64,000 nt of DNA, taken from assembly GCA_963775125.1 (NCBI GenBank), contig CAVZHQ010000001.1:372001-436000 (forward strand), read 5' to 3'. This DNA is from JAHECQ01 sp963775125 (GTDB lineage Bacteria; Actinomycetota; Acidimicrobiia; Acidimicrobiales; SZUA-35). Numbering within the stretch: position 1 is the first letter of the stretch; every line of letters starts with the position of its first letter. The translations under genes and the position numbers were made by a program. Of the stretch, positions 48,352-57,603 are shown piece after piece. The notes below the pieces were generated by a model. It saw only the letters and a list, made by a program, of their open reading frames with translations, had not been told where the DNA came from and did not search any database.

Positions 48352-50585
48352 CGAGGATGATGGTGACCGTCGGAGTGGTCGAACTGGTCGTGGTGCTGGC
48401 GGAGTAGATCGGCTCCGTAGTCGCCGCCGTTCGGGGTGCGCACGAGGGTGTGCACGTGATTGCGCGAAGGGACTTCGTTGTCGAACACGACGCCGGGATG
48501 GTGGTCGAACTCGATCAACACAACGGGACTGTGCAGCCGGTAGTAGAAGGCGCCGTGGTCGTCAGTGGCGCCCATCCACGAGAACCAGGTCTCGTCGAGG
48601 TGGGCCGCAACCTCTTCCATGCGATACTCGTTGTGGCCTTCGGTCGTGTACCCGACGTACACCGACGCGAGGTTCAGCATGAGCCGGCGTTGCCCGTCGG
48701 ACAGGTCGGTCGCCCGCACGCCGATGCTCGGCATCACCGCGTTGTCATGGAACGCCCCGCCTTGCATACGGCCGTCGAACGGATGCTGGAGCTCCCGGGG
48801 CAGGTCGTCGGGGTGGATCGATGAACGCACGATGGCCTTGGCGGCCTGACCCGTGTCGAGCGACCGCACCAGTTGCAGGCCGGCCTGTTCTTCGGTGACG
48901 AACACCTGCGTGCCGGCGTAGGGCCCTGCGTGGATGCTGGTCGGCTCCGATCCCAGGAACATCGGGGTGATCACCAGTTGGTCGCCCACGATCGTGACGT
49001 TGAGATTGAGGTGATGCCCGTCGATCTGCCAGCCCCACGGTTCACCATTGGAGGGGTCGCCGAAGATGGACACGAAGTAGGCCCACTGGCCGTACTCGTC
49101 GGGACTCCCGGTGAAGTCGGCGAGGAACTGGTTCAGCCGCATGAGGTCCTGGGCCAGTCCGTAGCCCCGAGCCGAGAGCGTGGTTCGCAGCAGTTCGAGG
49201 GCGAGATGGCGTGTAGCCACCGGAAGGTCGTCGAGCAGGACGCCGTGACGGAAGAGGTACATGTGGACGTTGATCCAGGTGCGACGCTCGGCGGCGTCGA
49301 GCGGGAACGTCGCCTTCGCCCGCTGGTCGGGACTGAGCGCGGCGAGGAAGGCCTGTGCGGCCTCGGCCATGGGTCGGGTTTCGACACCGGTCGAGTGCAG
49401 CGGAAACAGACCCTCGATGGGCGTACCGGACGTGGTGATGCCGCGAAGTGGATCGGGGAGGAGGGCAATCCGCTCGTCGACCAACGGCCGCAACGGCGGG
49501 GGCATGGGGGTTTCGGTCCGCGCCGACATCGGCGGAAGGCCGCGCAATCCGAACTCGGTCCAGTGCTGGTGGCTCATGACGTCTCCGTGGCGTTGGTTGG
49601 AGTGGTGTTGTTTGGAGCGGTCTCGTTTGGGGGCGGTGTCGTTGGGGGTGGTGTCGTAGGGATAGTCGTCGGCGTTGAGCACCCAGCCCGGCTGGGCGGA
49701 GAAATCGTGTCGAGGAGGGCAGAAGAGGTCGAGCAGCTGATGGGGGGTGTCTCCGACGCCTTGCGAGGTGTGGATGGAGGGTGGCGGGATGATGGTGACC
49801 GAAGGGCTGGTGCAGAACTGGTGCTCGTCGTCGCGCCACCGCGATTGGTCGACGCTCCACGGTGTCCGGATGTGGTGGACGTAGTCGCCGGCCAACTGCA
49901 GGGACAGCTGTTCGAAGTCGTCGTGGTGATGGGGTGAAAGGCGAGCGGGGTCTCGGGGGCCGGGGTCCTGGTAGAACCAGTTGACCATGCCGGTCGTGCA
50001 GCGATAGAGGCGCCCGAAGCGTCCCTCGGCCGGAGCGACGGCGTCGATGTCGTAGACACGGAGGCGCCAACCGTCCGGCGGCGGAGGCCATGCCTGCCAG
50101 GCTGCGACGTTGGGATCGGCCCGGTCGAAGAAGCTGTTGTTGGGGCACCGGTTGCGCAACACATCGGACTGCGAGCTGAACAACAGGACGACCGTGGTGG
50201 GCCGATCAGCGGTGAGCGACGAGCCTCCAGGAGGGACGACCACCAACGCCCGTCCCGCAGCTTCGACGGTCTGGGCTTCGAGGATCTGGCCAGCCTCGAG
50301 CCCTGGTCCGGCGGTGACGGAGACGACCGCTCCGGGCTCGGTGACCAGCGCCATGAACTCGTCCGGTTGGTCGGAGAAGGTCAAGGGGTCCTGAGCCGCC
50401 AGCTCGGCGAAGCAGACCACCGCCGCTTGGCTGCGGAGCCACCACAACCGGGAGCCGGCCGCCGTGGCCTCGGTGGGCTCGGTCTTGGCGAACTCGAAGT
50501 ACTGCGGCGCCACGTTCGTGCCCGCAGCCCGAACCGCACCCGAGGTCGACAGTACGGAGCGGGGGTCGCTGGCCTGCATGGTCAT
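48345..50585 (-). CDS. Cupin protein joined in frame to a DUF3500 protein (possibly two genes)
   Basis: One open frame of 746 residues. Residues 1-330 resemble a cupin-type protein: LSPHHHDDFEQLSLQL and IIPPPSIHTSQG give the His-rich metal-binding pattern in the second barrel. Residues 337-746 are a DUF3500 domain (AQAFLAALSPDQRAKATFPLD, GEPWGWQIDGHHLNLN, VITPMFLGSEPTSI). Between them is low-complexity sequence. ATG 49577 has GGAG 5 nt upstream, and a neighbouring frame gives a natural-looking TTPPPTTPPP tail ending in TGA that overlaps this ATG (ATGA). Two coupled genes merged by an indel are therefore likely. DUF3500 function is unknown. Confidence 0.75.
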   Translation of the reverse strand: MTMQASDPRSVLSTSGAVRAAGTNVAPQYFEFAKTEPTEATAAGSRLWWLRSQAAVVCFAELAAQDPLTFSDQPDEFMALVTEPGAVVSVTAGPGLEAGQILEAQTVEAAGRALVVVPPGGSSLTADRPTTVVLLFSSQSDVLRNRCPNNSFFDRADPNVAAWQAWPPPPDGWRLRVYDIDAVAPAEGRFGRLYRCTTGMVNWFYQDPGPRDPARLSPHHHDDFEQLSLQLAGDYVHHIRTPWSVDQSRWRDDEHQFCTSPSVTIIPPPSIHTSQGVGDTPHQLLDLFCPPRHDFSAQPGWVLNADDYPYDTTPNDTAPKRDRSKQHHSNQRHGDVMSHQHWTEFGLRGLPPMSARTETPMPPPLRPLVDERIALLPDPLRGITTSGTPIEGLFPLHSTGVETRPMAEAAQAFLAALSPDQRAKATFPLDAAERRTWINVHMYLFRHGVLLDDLPVATRHLALELLRTTLSARGYGLAQDLMRLNQFLADFTGSPDEYGQWAYFVSIFGDPSNGEPWGWQIDGHHLNLNVTIVGDQLVITPMFLGSEPTSIHAGPYAGTQVFVTEEQAGLQLVRSLDTGQAAKAIVRSSIHPDDLPRELQHPFDGRMQGGAFHDNAVMPSIGVRATDLSDGQRRLMLNLASVYVGYTTEGHNEYRMEEVAAHLDETWFSWMGATDDHGAFYYRLHSPVVLIEFDHHPGVVFDNEVPSRNHVHTLVRTPNGGDYGADLLRQHHDQFDHSDGHHHPRH
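49575..49586 (-). promoter_or_regulatory. Internal ribosome binding site and ATG of the DUF3500 part
   Basis: GGAG, 5 nt before ATG 49577; the ATG forms an ATGA overlap with a stop in the adjacent frame. This is the same coupling signal used throughout the window. Confidence 0.55.
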
Positions 50586-50596
50586 GGTCGGTCTCC

Positions 50597-53113
50597 TCAG
50601 AGCGGGTTGCCGTCGGGTCCGAGATAGGACTCACTCAGATTGCCGTCGGCGTCGAGTGTTGCATAGTCGTCGTCGCTGTACCCGCAGAGGTCGCGGAAGA
50701 TCTCGGCGTTGTCGCCGCCGAGAATTGGCAGGGGATCCCAGCGCAGATCGGGGCCGTCCCAGTGCCAGACATGGGTCGGGTAGTCGTGGGTTCCCGTGTC
50801 GACGCTGCCGTTCGGACGGAACATCCCTCGTGCCCGCAGGTGAGGATCGGCGAGTGATTCGAGTTCGTGCAACACCGGGGCCGCAGGCACTCGTTGGGCT
50901 TGGCACAGATGGAAGACCTCGTAGGGCGTCAGCCCCGCTGTCCATGCGCCGACGAGTTCGTCGATCTCGTCGTGATGATCTCGGCGACCCGCGGCGGTGG
51001 CGAAGCGTGGATCTGATGCCCACGCCGGGCTGCCGGCCGCCCGGCCGAGCCCGGCCCATTCGTCGTCGGTGCCGACCGAGATGACCGCCCAGGCGTCGTC
51101 GCCGACGCACGGGTAGCAGCCCTGGGGTGCCCGGACCCGGTGACGATTCCCCAGCGGTGCGTGTTCGGCCCCGGTCCAGGCCGATTCGATGACGTACTCG
51201 CCGATGTGGTTGATCATGTTCTCGGACTGCGAGAGCTCGATCATCTCGCCGACACCGGTCTGGCCTCGACGGCGGAGCGCGGCCAGCGCCGCGAACGCTC
51301 CGGCCGAACCCGAGGCCGCGTCCATGTGGAAGACGGCTTCGTTCTCCGACAGGTCGGCATCGGCGTAGCCCCGCAACGCGGTCAGGCCGCAGAGGCCCTC
51401 GAAGTTGACACCGAACCCGAGGTAGGTTCGGTAGGGCCCCTCGAGGCCGACCGACGGCATGCGGATGAGAATCAGGCGCGGGTTGCGAGCGTGAAGTTCG
51501 TCCCAGCCGATGCCCAGCTTGTCGATGAGGTCGACCGAGTTGTTCTCGATCATCACGTCGCACTGCTCGGCCAGTCGGAGGAAGGCCTCACGACCCGAGT
51601 CGGTCCGCAGATCGAGAGTCACGCTGCGCTTGTTGCGGGCGTGGGCATTGAACAGCGCCACCCGATTCCACGGCCGATCGCCAGGCTCGGCGTCGGGGTA
51701 GCCGCCGAAGATGCCGCCGATGGTGTCGGTGATCATGCGGGGAGGCCGGGGCATGAGTCCGCGGGTGGCCGACGGGAACACGTGCGGGTTGTCGACCCGG
51801 ATGATCTCGGCGCCGAGGTCACCGAGCAGGGTGGTTGCGTAGGGTCCGGCCCAGACGACGGTGAGGTCGAGGACGCGCACGCCGGCCAGGGGAAGTGCGT
51901 CATCCGGCAGTGCGTCATCCGGAAGTGCGTCATCCGGAAGTGCGTCCGCCGGCGGTGGATCGGCGGACGTGGTCAGCGCTGTCTCGGGAGCAGTGCCGAG
52001 TCCGGCCAACACCTCGTCGGTGTGCTGACCGAGCAGCGGCGCCGGGAGCCGGGATTGCCACCCGTCCTGCATGCGAATCGGTGCTCCGGGGTGTACGACC
52101 GGGCCGGCGGCAGGGTGCTCGATGGTCTCGAAGTAGCCGCGGGCGGTGAAGTGACGGTCGGTGAGAAGATCGACCGGGCGATTGACCGCGGTGATCGGCC
52201 ATCCGCCGGCCTGGGCCTCGTCCATGGCGTCCTGCTTGGTCCGGGCCAGCGTCCAACCGAGGAGCTGTGCGTCGGCGACCTCGGGCAGGTCGGGGTTGAA
52301 GAAGAACATGGGGTCGCTGTAGAGCTCGGTCATGACGGGGTCGTCGAGCACCGCCAGCATGCGAGGGATCCAGTTGAGCAGCGTCGACACCTGCACGTGG
52401 CCGTCGCCGGCGATGCGGCAGCCGTTGGTGAGCGGACCGACGACGTAGCCCCCGAAACGCGGTACGTTCTCGCCGCGATAACTGCCGTAGAGCAGGTAGG
52501 TCATGCGACGATCGATCGAGCCCACCTGGGTCTCGATGTTGGACAGGTCGACGTGCGTTCCGACACCTCGGGCCAGGCCGGCCAGGGCGGCGACGGCCAC
52601 GAGCGTGCCGCACTCGTACTGGCCGAGATCGGCCCCCATCTTCACTGGCTCACGATCGGGGTTGCCCGAGGCCGACATCGGCCCGCCGAGCGCGTAGTGG
52701 ATGATTTCCTCGCCCACCATGCCCGCATAGGGACCGGTGAGGCCGAAGGAAGTGACCGTGACGACGACCTTGTCGGGGAAACGGAGCCGGAGATCGGCCG
52801 GGTCGGGCACCGGCTCGGACTGGATGATGACGTCGGCCCATTCGATCAACCGGTCGAGCGATTCGGCGCCGCCGTCGGGCAGCCCGTCGAGCACGACGGA
52901 ACGCTTGTTGGTATTCAGGTGGAGGTAGAGCGCGGAGGCCTCGGGGTCGGTGCGGTCGGATGGGAAGGGACCGAGGTGACGGGCCCGATCGCCGGTGCTC
53001 GACTCGACCTTCACGACGTCGGCGCCGTACCCGCCGAGGAGCTTTGCGCCGTAGGGTCCGGCGATCCCTTCAGCGAGTTCGAGGACCCGAATCCCTGCGA
53101 GCGGTTGTTGCAT
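50597..53113 (-). CDS. Double-domain CaiB/BaiF CoA-transferase family protein
   Basis: 838 residues, two complete class III CoA-transferase domains. Domain 1 (about 1-385) starts LAGIRVLELAEGIAGPYGAKLL and has the likely catalytic Asp in MGADLGQYECG; domain 2 (about 415-838) starts LAGVRVLDLTVVWAGPYATTLL and has HMDAASGSAGAFAAL. They are joined by a PDDAL repeat linker. The family moves CoA between carboxylic acids through an aspartyl-CoA intermediate. GC-rich, intact. Its gene lies between the amidohydrolase and the cupin gene; TAGCTT 6 nt before the start suggests its own leaderless promoter. Confidence 0.88.
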   Translation of the reverse strand: MQQPLAGIRVLELAEGIAGPYGAKLLGGYGADVVKVESSTGDRARHLGPFPSDRTDPEASALYLHLNTNKRSVVLDGLPDGGAESLDRLIEWADVIIQSEPVPDPADLRLRFPDKVVVTVTSFGLTGPYAGMVGEEIIHYALGGPMSASGNPDREPVKMGADLGQYECGTLVAVAALAGLARGVGTHVDLSNIETQVGSIDRRMTYLLYGSYRGENVPRFGGYVVGPLTNGCRIAGDGHVQVSTLLNWIPRMLAVLDDPVMTELYSDPMFFFNPDLPEVADAQLLGWTLARTKQDAMDEAQAGGWPITAVNRPVDLLTDRHFTARGYFETIEHPAAGPVVHPGAPIRMQDGWQSRLPAPLLGQHTDEVLAGLGTAPETALTTSADPPPADALPDDALPDDALPDDALPLAGVRVLDLTVVWAGPYATTLLGDLGAEIIRVDNPHVFPSATRGLMPRPPRMITDTIGGIFGGYPDAEPGDRPWNRVALFNAHARNKRSVTLDLRTDSGREAFLRLAEQCDVMIENNSVDLIDKLGIGWDELHARNPRLILIRMPSVGLEGPYRTYLGFGVNFEGLCGLTALRGYADADLSENEAVFHMDAASGSAGAFAALAALRRRGQTGVGEMIELSQSENMINHIGEYVIESAWTGAEHAPLGNRHRVRAPQGCYPCVGDDAWAVISVGTDDEWAGLGRAAGSPAWASDPRFATAAGRRDHHDEIDELVGAWTAGLTPYEVFHLCQAQRVPAAPVLHELESLADPHLRARGMFRPNGSVDTGTHDYPTHVWHWDGPDLRWDPLPILGGDNAEIFRDLCGYSDDDYATLDADGNLSESYLGPDGNPL
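51894..51955 (-). repeat. 15-bp tandem repeat in the CaiB linker
   Basis: About four copies of gtgcgtcatccggaa (plus-strand reading), encoding DDALP units in frame. It sits exactly between the two CoA-transferase domains. Confidence 0.85.
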
Positions 53114-53119
53114 ACTGGG

Positions 53120-53125
53120 AAGCTA
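53120..53125 (-). promoter_or_regulatory. -10 box, leaderless promoter of the double CaiB gene
   Basis: TAGCTT on the minus strand, 6 nt before the ATG at 53113, inside the 22-bp gap after the amidohydrolase stop. Confidence 0.42.
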
Positions 53126-53135
53126 GCGGGTGGGT

Positions 53136-54845
53136 TCAGGAAGGGGCGAGGGGGCCACGGAGCAGGCGGCCGGGACGCGCTCCAGTCGGCTCACTGTGCT
53201 CCACCAGGACCTCGCCGTTGACGATGGTCGCAGCAAAACCGGTGGCCGTCTGGCGAAGCCGACGAGCGCCCCCGGGCAGGTCGTAGACCAGTTCGGGGAG
53301 GTCGGGCGTGAGCTGGCCGAGGTCGAAGACGTTGAGATCGGCGGCCATCCCCTGAGCCACCAACCCGCGGTCGGCGAAGCCCCACGCCGTGGCCGGGACC
53401 TGGGTCATACGATGGACGGCGTCCTCGACGGTGATGGCGCCGACGTCACGGACCCAGTGTCCGAGCAGATGGGTCTGGAGCGAGGAATCCATGATCTGGC
53501 TGACATGGGCGCCCGAGTCACTGAACGTCGGGATGGAGAAGGGCTGACGCAACAATTCGAGCACCACGTCCTGGTCGTGGTTGGCCGCAGCCTGAATGAA
53601 GAACAACCGGAGGTCGGCGTCGAGCGCCAGATCGAGGAAGACCTCCATTGGCGCCTTCCCGGAAGCAGCTGCCCGGGAGGCGATGGACTCATACGGCGGA
53701 AGTCCGGCGGTGAGCGGCGAGATCCACTGCCAGTCGGGCTTCCGGGCTTCGGCACCGATGGCTCGGCCGTAGTCGGCGTTCTCGGCGATCTCGATCAGCT
53801 TCGCTCTGGTGGAAGGGTCGGTCAGCGCCCGCCGTTGCTCGGCGAGCGGTTGAGACCGCAACTCGGACCAGACGGGGAGCGCGTCGAACGGCAAGCGCGT
53901 TTCGAACGAGAGGAGGACGCCGAATTGCCGGGAGTGCACCTGCGCCCATCCGGTGCCGCCGGCGGCGTTGATGCGTTCGTACAACTCGACAACCGGCCGC
54001 CATTGGTGGTCTTCGGCGCCGAACGCCAACATGCCCGACGTGATGGGCACGCCGGTGCTGCGGGCCAACTCGACCAGCCACGAAATGTAGCTCTCGCGCT
54101 TTTCCGGATTGCGTGAACGGATGTCCGCGTGGTGGGCCAGTTCGAAGATGCCGACCCCCAGCTCGCCCATGGCACCGACGAGTGCGTTGATCTCGTTGCG
54201 GGTCGAGAGCCTGCTGGCGACGGGACGATCGTCGGAGGTTTCGTGGTTCATCGAGATGGACGTGGTGAACCCGACGGCCCCGGCCCGGAGCGAGTCCTGG
54301 ATGTGCGAAGCCATGAGCGCGAGGTCGTCGGCGCTGGCTTCCTCGGTGAACGCTCGTTCCCCCATGGCCCAGGTTCGCAGCGCCGAGTGACCGACGTAGC
54401 CGGCGTAGTTGATGCCCTTGGGTGTCCGGTCGACGAAGTCGAGGTACTCCGGGAAGGTCTCCCACGACCAGTCGATGCCGGCCGCCATGGCCTCGGCGGC
54501 GATGTCTTCGGCCCGTTCGAGGTTCCGGACCACCAGCTCTCGTGCGTCGGAATGGACGGGAGCGAGGGTGAACCCACAGTTGCCCATCACCGCCGTGGTG
54601 ACGCCATGGAAACACGAGCACTCACCGAGCGGGTCCCACGCGATCTGCGCGTCCATGTGGGTGTGAACGTCGACGAAACCAGGGCTGACGATGAGGCCTT
54701 CAGCGTCGATCTCCCGGCGCGCTGCCTCGCCGGCGAGGTCGCCGACGCTGGTGATGATGCCGTCGCTGACGGCGACGTCTGCGGGGCGCGGAGGGCGGCC
54801 AGTCCCGTCGACCACCATGCCATTGCGGATGATCAGATCGTGCAT
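53136..54845 (-). CDS. N-acyl-D-amino-acid deacylase-like amidohydrolase
   Basis: Metal-dependent amidohydrolase, 569 residues, intact. Opening DLIIRNGMVVDGTGRPPRPADV, metal motif GFVDVHTHMDAQ (about residues 56-67), GNCGFTLAPV, FELAHHADIRS, ITSGMLAFG and the late SDSGAHVSQI with the conserved Asp. This is the D-aminoacylase branch; many homologues act on unknown N-acyl or cyclic amides. TAGCGT 6 nt before the ATG makes it leaderless. First of four minus-strand genes (amidohydrolase, CaiB, cupin, DUF3500) with small gaps. Confidence 0.86.
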   Translation of the reverse strand: MHDLIIRNGMVVDGTGRPPRPADVAVSDGIITSVGDLAGEAARREIDAEGLIVSPGFVDVHTHMDAQIAWDPLGECSCFHGVTTAVMGNCGFTLAPVHSDARELVVRNLERAEDIAAEAMAAGIDWSWETFPEYLDFVDRTPKGINYAGYVGHSALRTWAMGERAFTEEASADDLALMASHIQDSLRAGAVGFTTSISMNHETSDDRPVASRLSTRNEINALVGAMGELGVGIFELAHHADIRSRNPEKRESYISWLVELARSTGVPITSGMLAFGAEDHQWRPVVELYERINAAGGTGWAQVHSRQFGVLLSFETRLPFDALPVWSELRSQPLAEQRRALTDPSTRAKLIEIAENADYGRAIGAEARKPDWQWISPLTAGLPPYESIASRAAASGKAPMEVFLDLALDADLRLFFIQAAANHDQDVVLELLRQPFSIPTFSDSGAHVSQIMDSSLQTHLLGHWVRDVGAITVEDAVHRMTQVPATAWGFADRGLVAQGMAADLNVFDLGQLTPDLPELVYDLPGGARRLRQTATGFAATIVNGEVLVEHSEPTGARPGRLLRGPLAPS

Positions 54846-54851
54846 GCCGAG

Positions 54852-54857
54852 ACGCTA
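54852..54857 (-). promoter_or_regulatory. -10 box, leaderless promoter of the amidohydrolase
   Basis: TAGCGT on the minus strand, 6 nt before the ATG at 54845. Confidence 0.45.
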
Positions 54858-54944
54858 GTCCACGGACGTCCGGGGTGCCGAAGCGGCACAACAAGCCTGA
54901 TTTAACGATGTTTTGGGGTTCCGACTACCACAGGACAGGTACGC

Positions 54945-56303
54945 GTGCGCCAAAGTGGAGCAGTGACCAGCAACGCGCCGTCGCCGAACCGGCCGAGACG
55001 ACTTGACCGCATTGGTTCACCGTTCGCGTCGTTCGTCATCGTCGGCCTGGTTGGCATGATCGCCATCGGTCTCGGCAGCTTGTGGGCGTCGCTTCGCGCC
55101 GGCGAGACCGAGGCGATGAGCGACGTCCGCTCGGTCACCGGCGTGGTGGCGCGCACCGTCGTCCAACCCAACCTTTCACCCGAACTCCTCGCCGGCGACC
55201 CCGACGCCCTCGCTCAGCTAGACGCCATCGTCCGTGACCGGGTGCTCGACGACAAGGCGCTACGCGTCAAGCTGTGGGACACCGAGGGGCGTATCGTCTA
55301 CTCCGACGAGCCTCGGCTCATCGGCGAGGTGTACACCTTCGACGAGGAGAAGCGAAGCGCCTTCTGGACCGCAGAGATCGTGTCCGAAGTCAGTTCTCTG
55401 ACCGGCCCCGAGAACCGCTTCGAAACCGAGCGGGAGCAGATGCTCGAGGTCTACCTCCCACTCGACGGACCCGACGGTGAACCGCTGCTCTACGAGACGT
55501 ACTTCGACATCTCGTCGGTCGACGCCTCGGCGGGTCGTATCCGCTCGGCGTTCTTCCCGATCGTCGCCGCGGCGCTGGTACTGATGGAGGCGATGCACCT
55601 CGGATTGGCTTGGATCATGGGCCGGAGGTTGCGCAATGCCCAGGCCGAACGAGAGCTCTTCTTCCAGCGGGCCATGGACGCATCGCAGCTCGAGCGTCGG
55701 CGCATCGCGGCCGAGCTCCATGGCGGCGTCGTGCAGGAGCTCGTCGCCACCTCGACCGCGGTGGCGGCCGCGGCCGACGGCGCCGACCGCGAAGGCAGGG
55801 AATCCGCCGACGAGCTCCGGGTTGCTGCCGTTGGGGCCCGTCGAAGCCTGCGTTCGCTCCGCACGCTGCTCGTCGATCTCTACCCGCCGTCGATCCAGGA
55901 CCAGGGACTCGAGTCGGCGCTCACCGATCTGCTGGCTCCCGCCGAAGGGCTCGGCATTCAGACCCGGCTCCAGGTCCACGACGTTACCGACGACCGCATC
56001 GAGACCAGCGCGCTCGTGTACCGCGTTGTTCAGGAGTCGGTGCGCAACATCCTCCGCCACGCTCGCGCCTCCAACATCGAAGTGTTCGTCGAAGGGGTCC
56101 GGAGCGACGACAAGGCAGCTCGGTGCGCCACGGTCGCAACCATTCGCGACGATGGCCAGGGCTTCGATCCCAACGAGCCCTCCGATGTAGGCAATGTCTC
56201 GCTGCGGCTGTTGGCCGACATCACCGCCGATGCCGGGGCCGAGCTGAGCATTTCCAGCACGCCAGGTGCAGGCACAGTGGTTCGCCTCGAAGTCCCGAAC
56301 TGA
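54945..56303 (+). CDS. NarL-family sensor histidine kinase
   Basis: 452 residues. One membrane helix near 29-50 (FVIVGLVGMIAIGLGSL), an extracellular sensor region of about 150 residues, a second helix near 207-225, then HisKA_3 dimerisation helix with ERRRIAAELHGGVVQELV (phospho-His near 259; the usual HD is HG) and an HATPase domain with VVQESVRNILRHA and IRDDGQGFDP. The usual GLGL motif is replaced by GNVSLRLL. GTG 54945 has AGGA 9 nt upstream; GTG 54963 is an alternative. No LuxR-type response regulator lies beside it, so its partner is elsewhere. Confidence 0.85.
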   Translation: MRQSGAVTSNAPSPNRPRRLDRIGSPFASFVIVGLVGMIAIGLGSLWASLRAGETEAMSDVRSVTGVVARTVVQPNLSPELLAGDPDALAQLDAIVRDRVLDDKALRVKLWDTEGRIVYSDEPRLIGEVYTFDEEKRSAFWTAEIVSEVSSLTGPENRFETEREQMLEVYLPLDGPDGEPLLYETYFDISSVDASAGRIRSAFFPIVAAALVLMEAMHLGLAWIMGRRLRNAQAERELFFQRAMDASQLERRRIAAELHGGVVQELVATSTAVAAAADGADREGRESADELRVAAVGARRSLRSLRTLLVDLYPPSIQDQGLESALTDLLAPAEGLGIQTRLQVHDVTDDRIETSALVYRVVQESVRNILRHARASNIEVFVEGVRSDDKAARCATVATIRDDGQGFDPNEPSDVGNVSLRLLADITADAGAELSISSTPGAGTVVRLEVPN

Positions 56304-56321
56304 TCCTCGTCAGGCCGAGGG

Positions 56322-57603
56322 TCAGCCGGCGCCCTCGACGAGGGGGATGCGCAGCTCGATCTGCGCTCCGCCGAGCGAGCTGGTGGCGACCGTCAGCGAG
56401 CCGCCAACCTTCTCGACCGTTCGTCTGGCTATGTCGAGGCCGAGTCCGGTCGACCCGGCGCCGGACTGGCCCCGCTCGGTGGCCGACGGGTCGATGCCGG
56501 GTCCGGCGTCGGCCACCCAGATCTTTGCCGCATCACCCTCGCGGCGGTAGCCGATGGCCAGGGGGAGGCCGTCGTCGGTGTGGGTGAAGACGTTCTCGAG
56601 CAGGATGTCGACGGCCGCCGCCAACTCGGCTGCAGGAATTGCGACCGGCAGACGACCACCGCCGCGTTGGAACCGCCAAGCCCGTTCCTGGTCCTCCGCG
56701 AGGACCTGCCAGAATTCGGCCCGTTCAGCGACGATGGTGCCGGCATCGCTCCGTTGGGCTTTCACCACCGTTCCTCGCGCTTCGTTGATCAGGTCGTTGA
56801 TGACCCCGGTGACGTCGTCGAGATCGTTGCGGAGGTCGTCGGCGATACGCCGGGTGTTCGACTTGGTCGACCCGGAGGCGCATCTTGGTGAGCGGCGTGC
56901 GGAGACGATGGGAGAGTTCGGCGACCAGCTCTCGTTCGCGGTGCAGCATCGAGCCGACCTGCGCGCCGAGATCGTTGATGGCCCCTGCGAGGTCGACCAG
57001 CTCTTGGGGGCCGTCGACTTCGACCCTCGTCTCGAGCTGGCCGGAACCGAGGAGCCGAGCGGCGCCAGCAAGCTGCTCGGTCGGCCGCACGATGTTGCGG
57101 GCAAGCCGATCGGCCACCACGACCGAGATGCCTACCAGCGCGAAGGCCACGGCAGCCAGTGCGGCCCAGGCCCGGGCCTGGCCCCGGCGCAACGTCGCTT
57201 CGGGGACGAAGACCCGCACGGCCGAAATGGACTCGGGACCGGACGCCACGGCGGCGACGACTTCGACACCACCGCGCACCGGACCGATCGAGGACTGCCC
57301 GCGTTCGAGGGCGTCGATCATTCGCGGGGAGGGGTCGATGTCGATGCCGATGATGCGCCCGTCGAACATGTAGATCGACATCCGCCGTTCCTGACCGGCC
57401 GCAGTGGCCCCGAGCGCAGCGGTGACGTTGGCGGTGGATCCGTCGGCGACCAACACCGGCACGACGGCGGTTGCGTCAGATCGGGCCGCGTCGATTGCGT
57501 TGTCCTCGGCCGTCCGGCGGATGAGGAACCCGAGCGGCACGACGAAGGCGAAGGCAACAAGCGTCGAGAGTGCGAGGAACACGAGGACGAGCTGTCGTCT
57601 CAT
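56322..57603 (-). CDS. Sensor histidine kinase, HisKA type (one frameshift)
   Basis: About 426 residues. N-terminal helix (RRQLVLVFLALSTLVAFAFVV split after 20: LVLVFLALSTLVAFAFVVP), an extracytoplasmic domain of roughly 115 residues, a second helix (WAALAAVAFALVGISVVV), HAMP region (RLARNIVRPTEQLAGA), H-box VAELSHRLRTPLTKMRLRVD with the phospho-His, then HATPase motifs VDILLENVFTHTDDG, VADAGPGID and GSTGLGLDIARRT. The frame breaks near 56860 between H-box and ATPase domain. ATGA overlap with the response regulator stop makes the pair one operon. Confidence 0.87.

Noticed and set aside
51140..53221. Plus-strand open frame of 693 codons
   Set aside because: Lies antisense to the double CaiB gene, which has clear conserved motifs; no motifs of its own.
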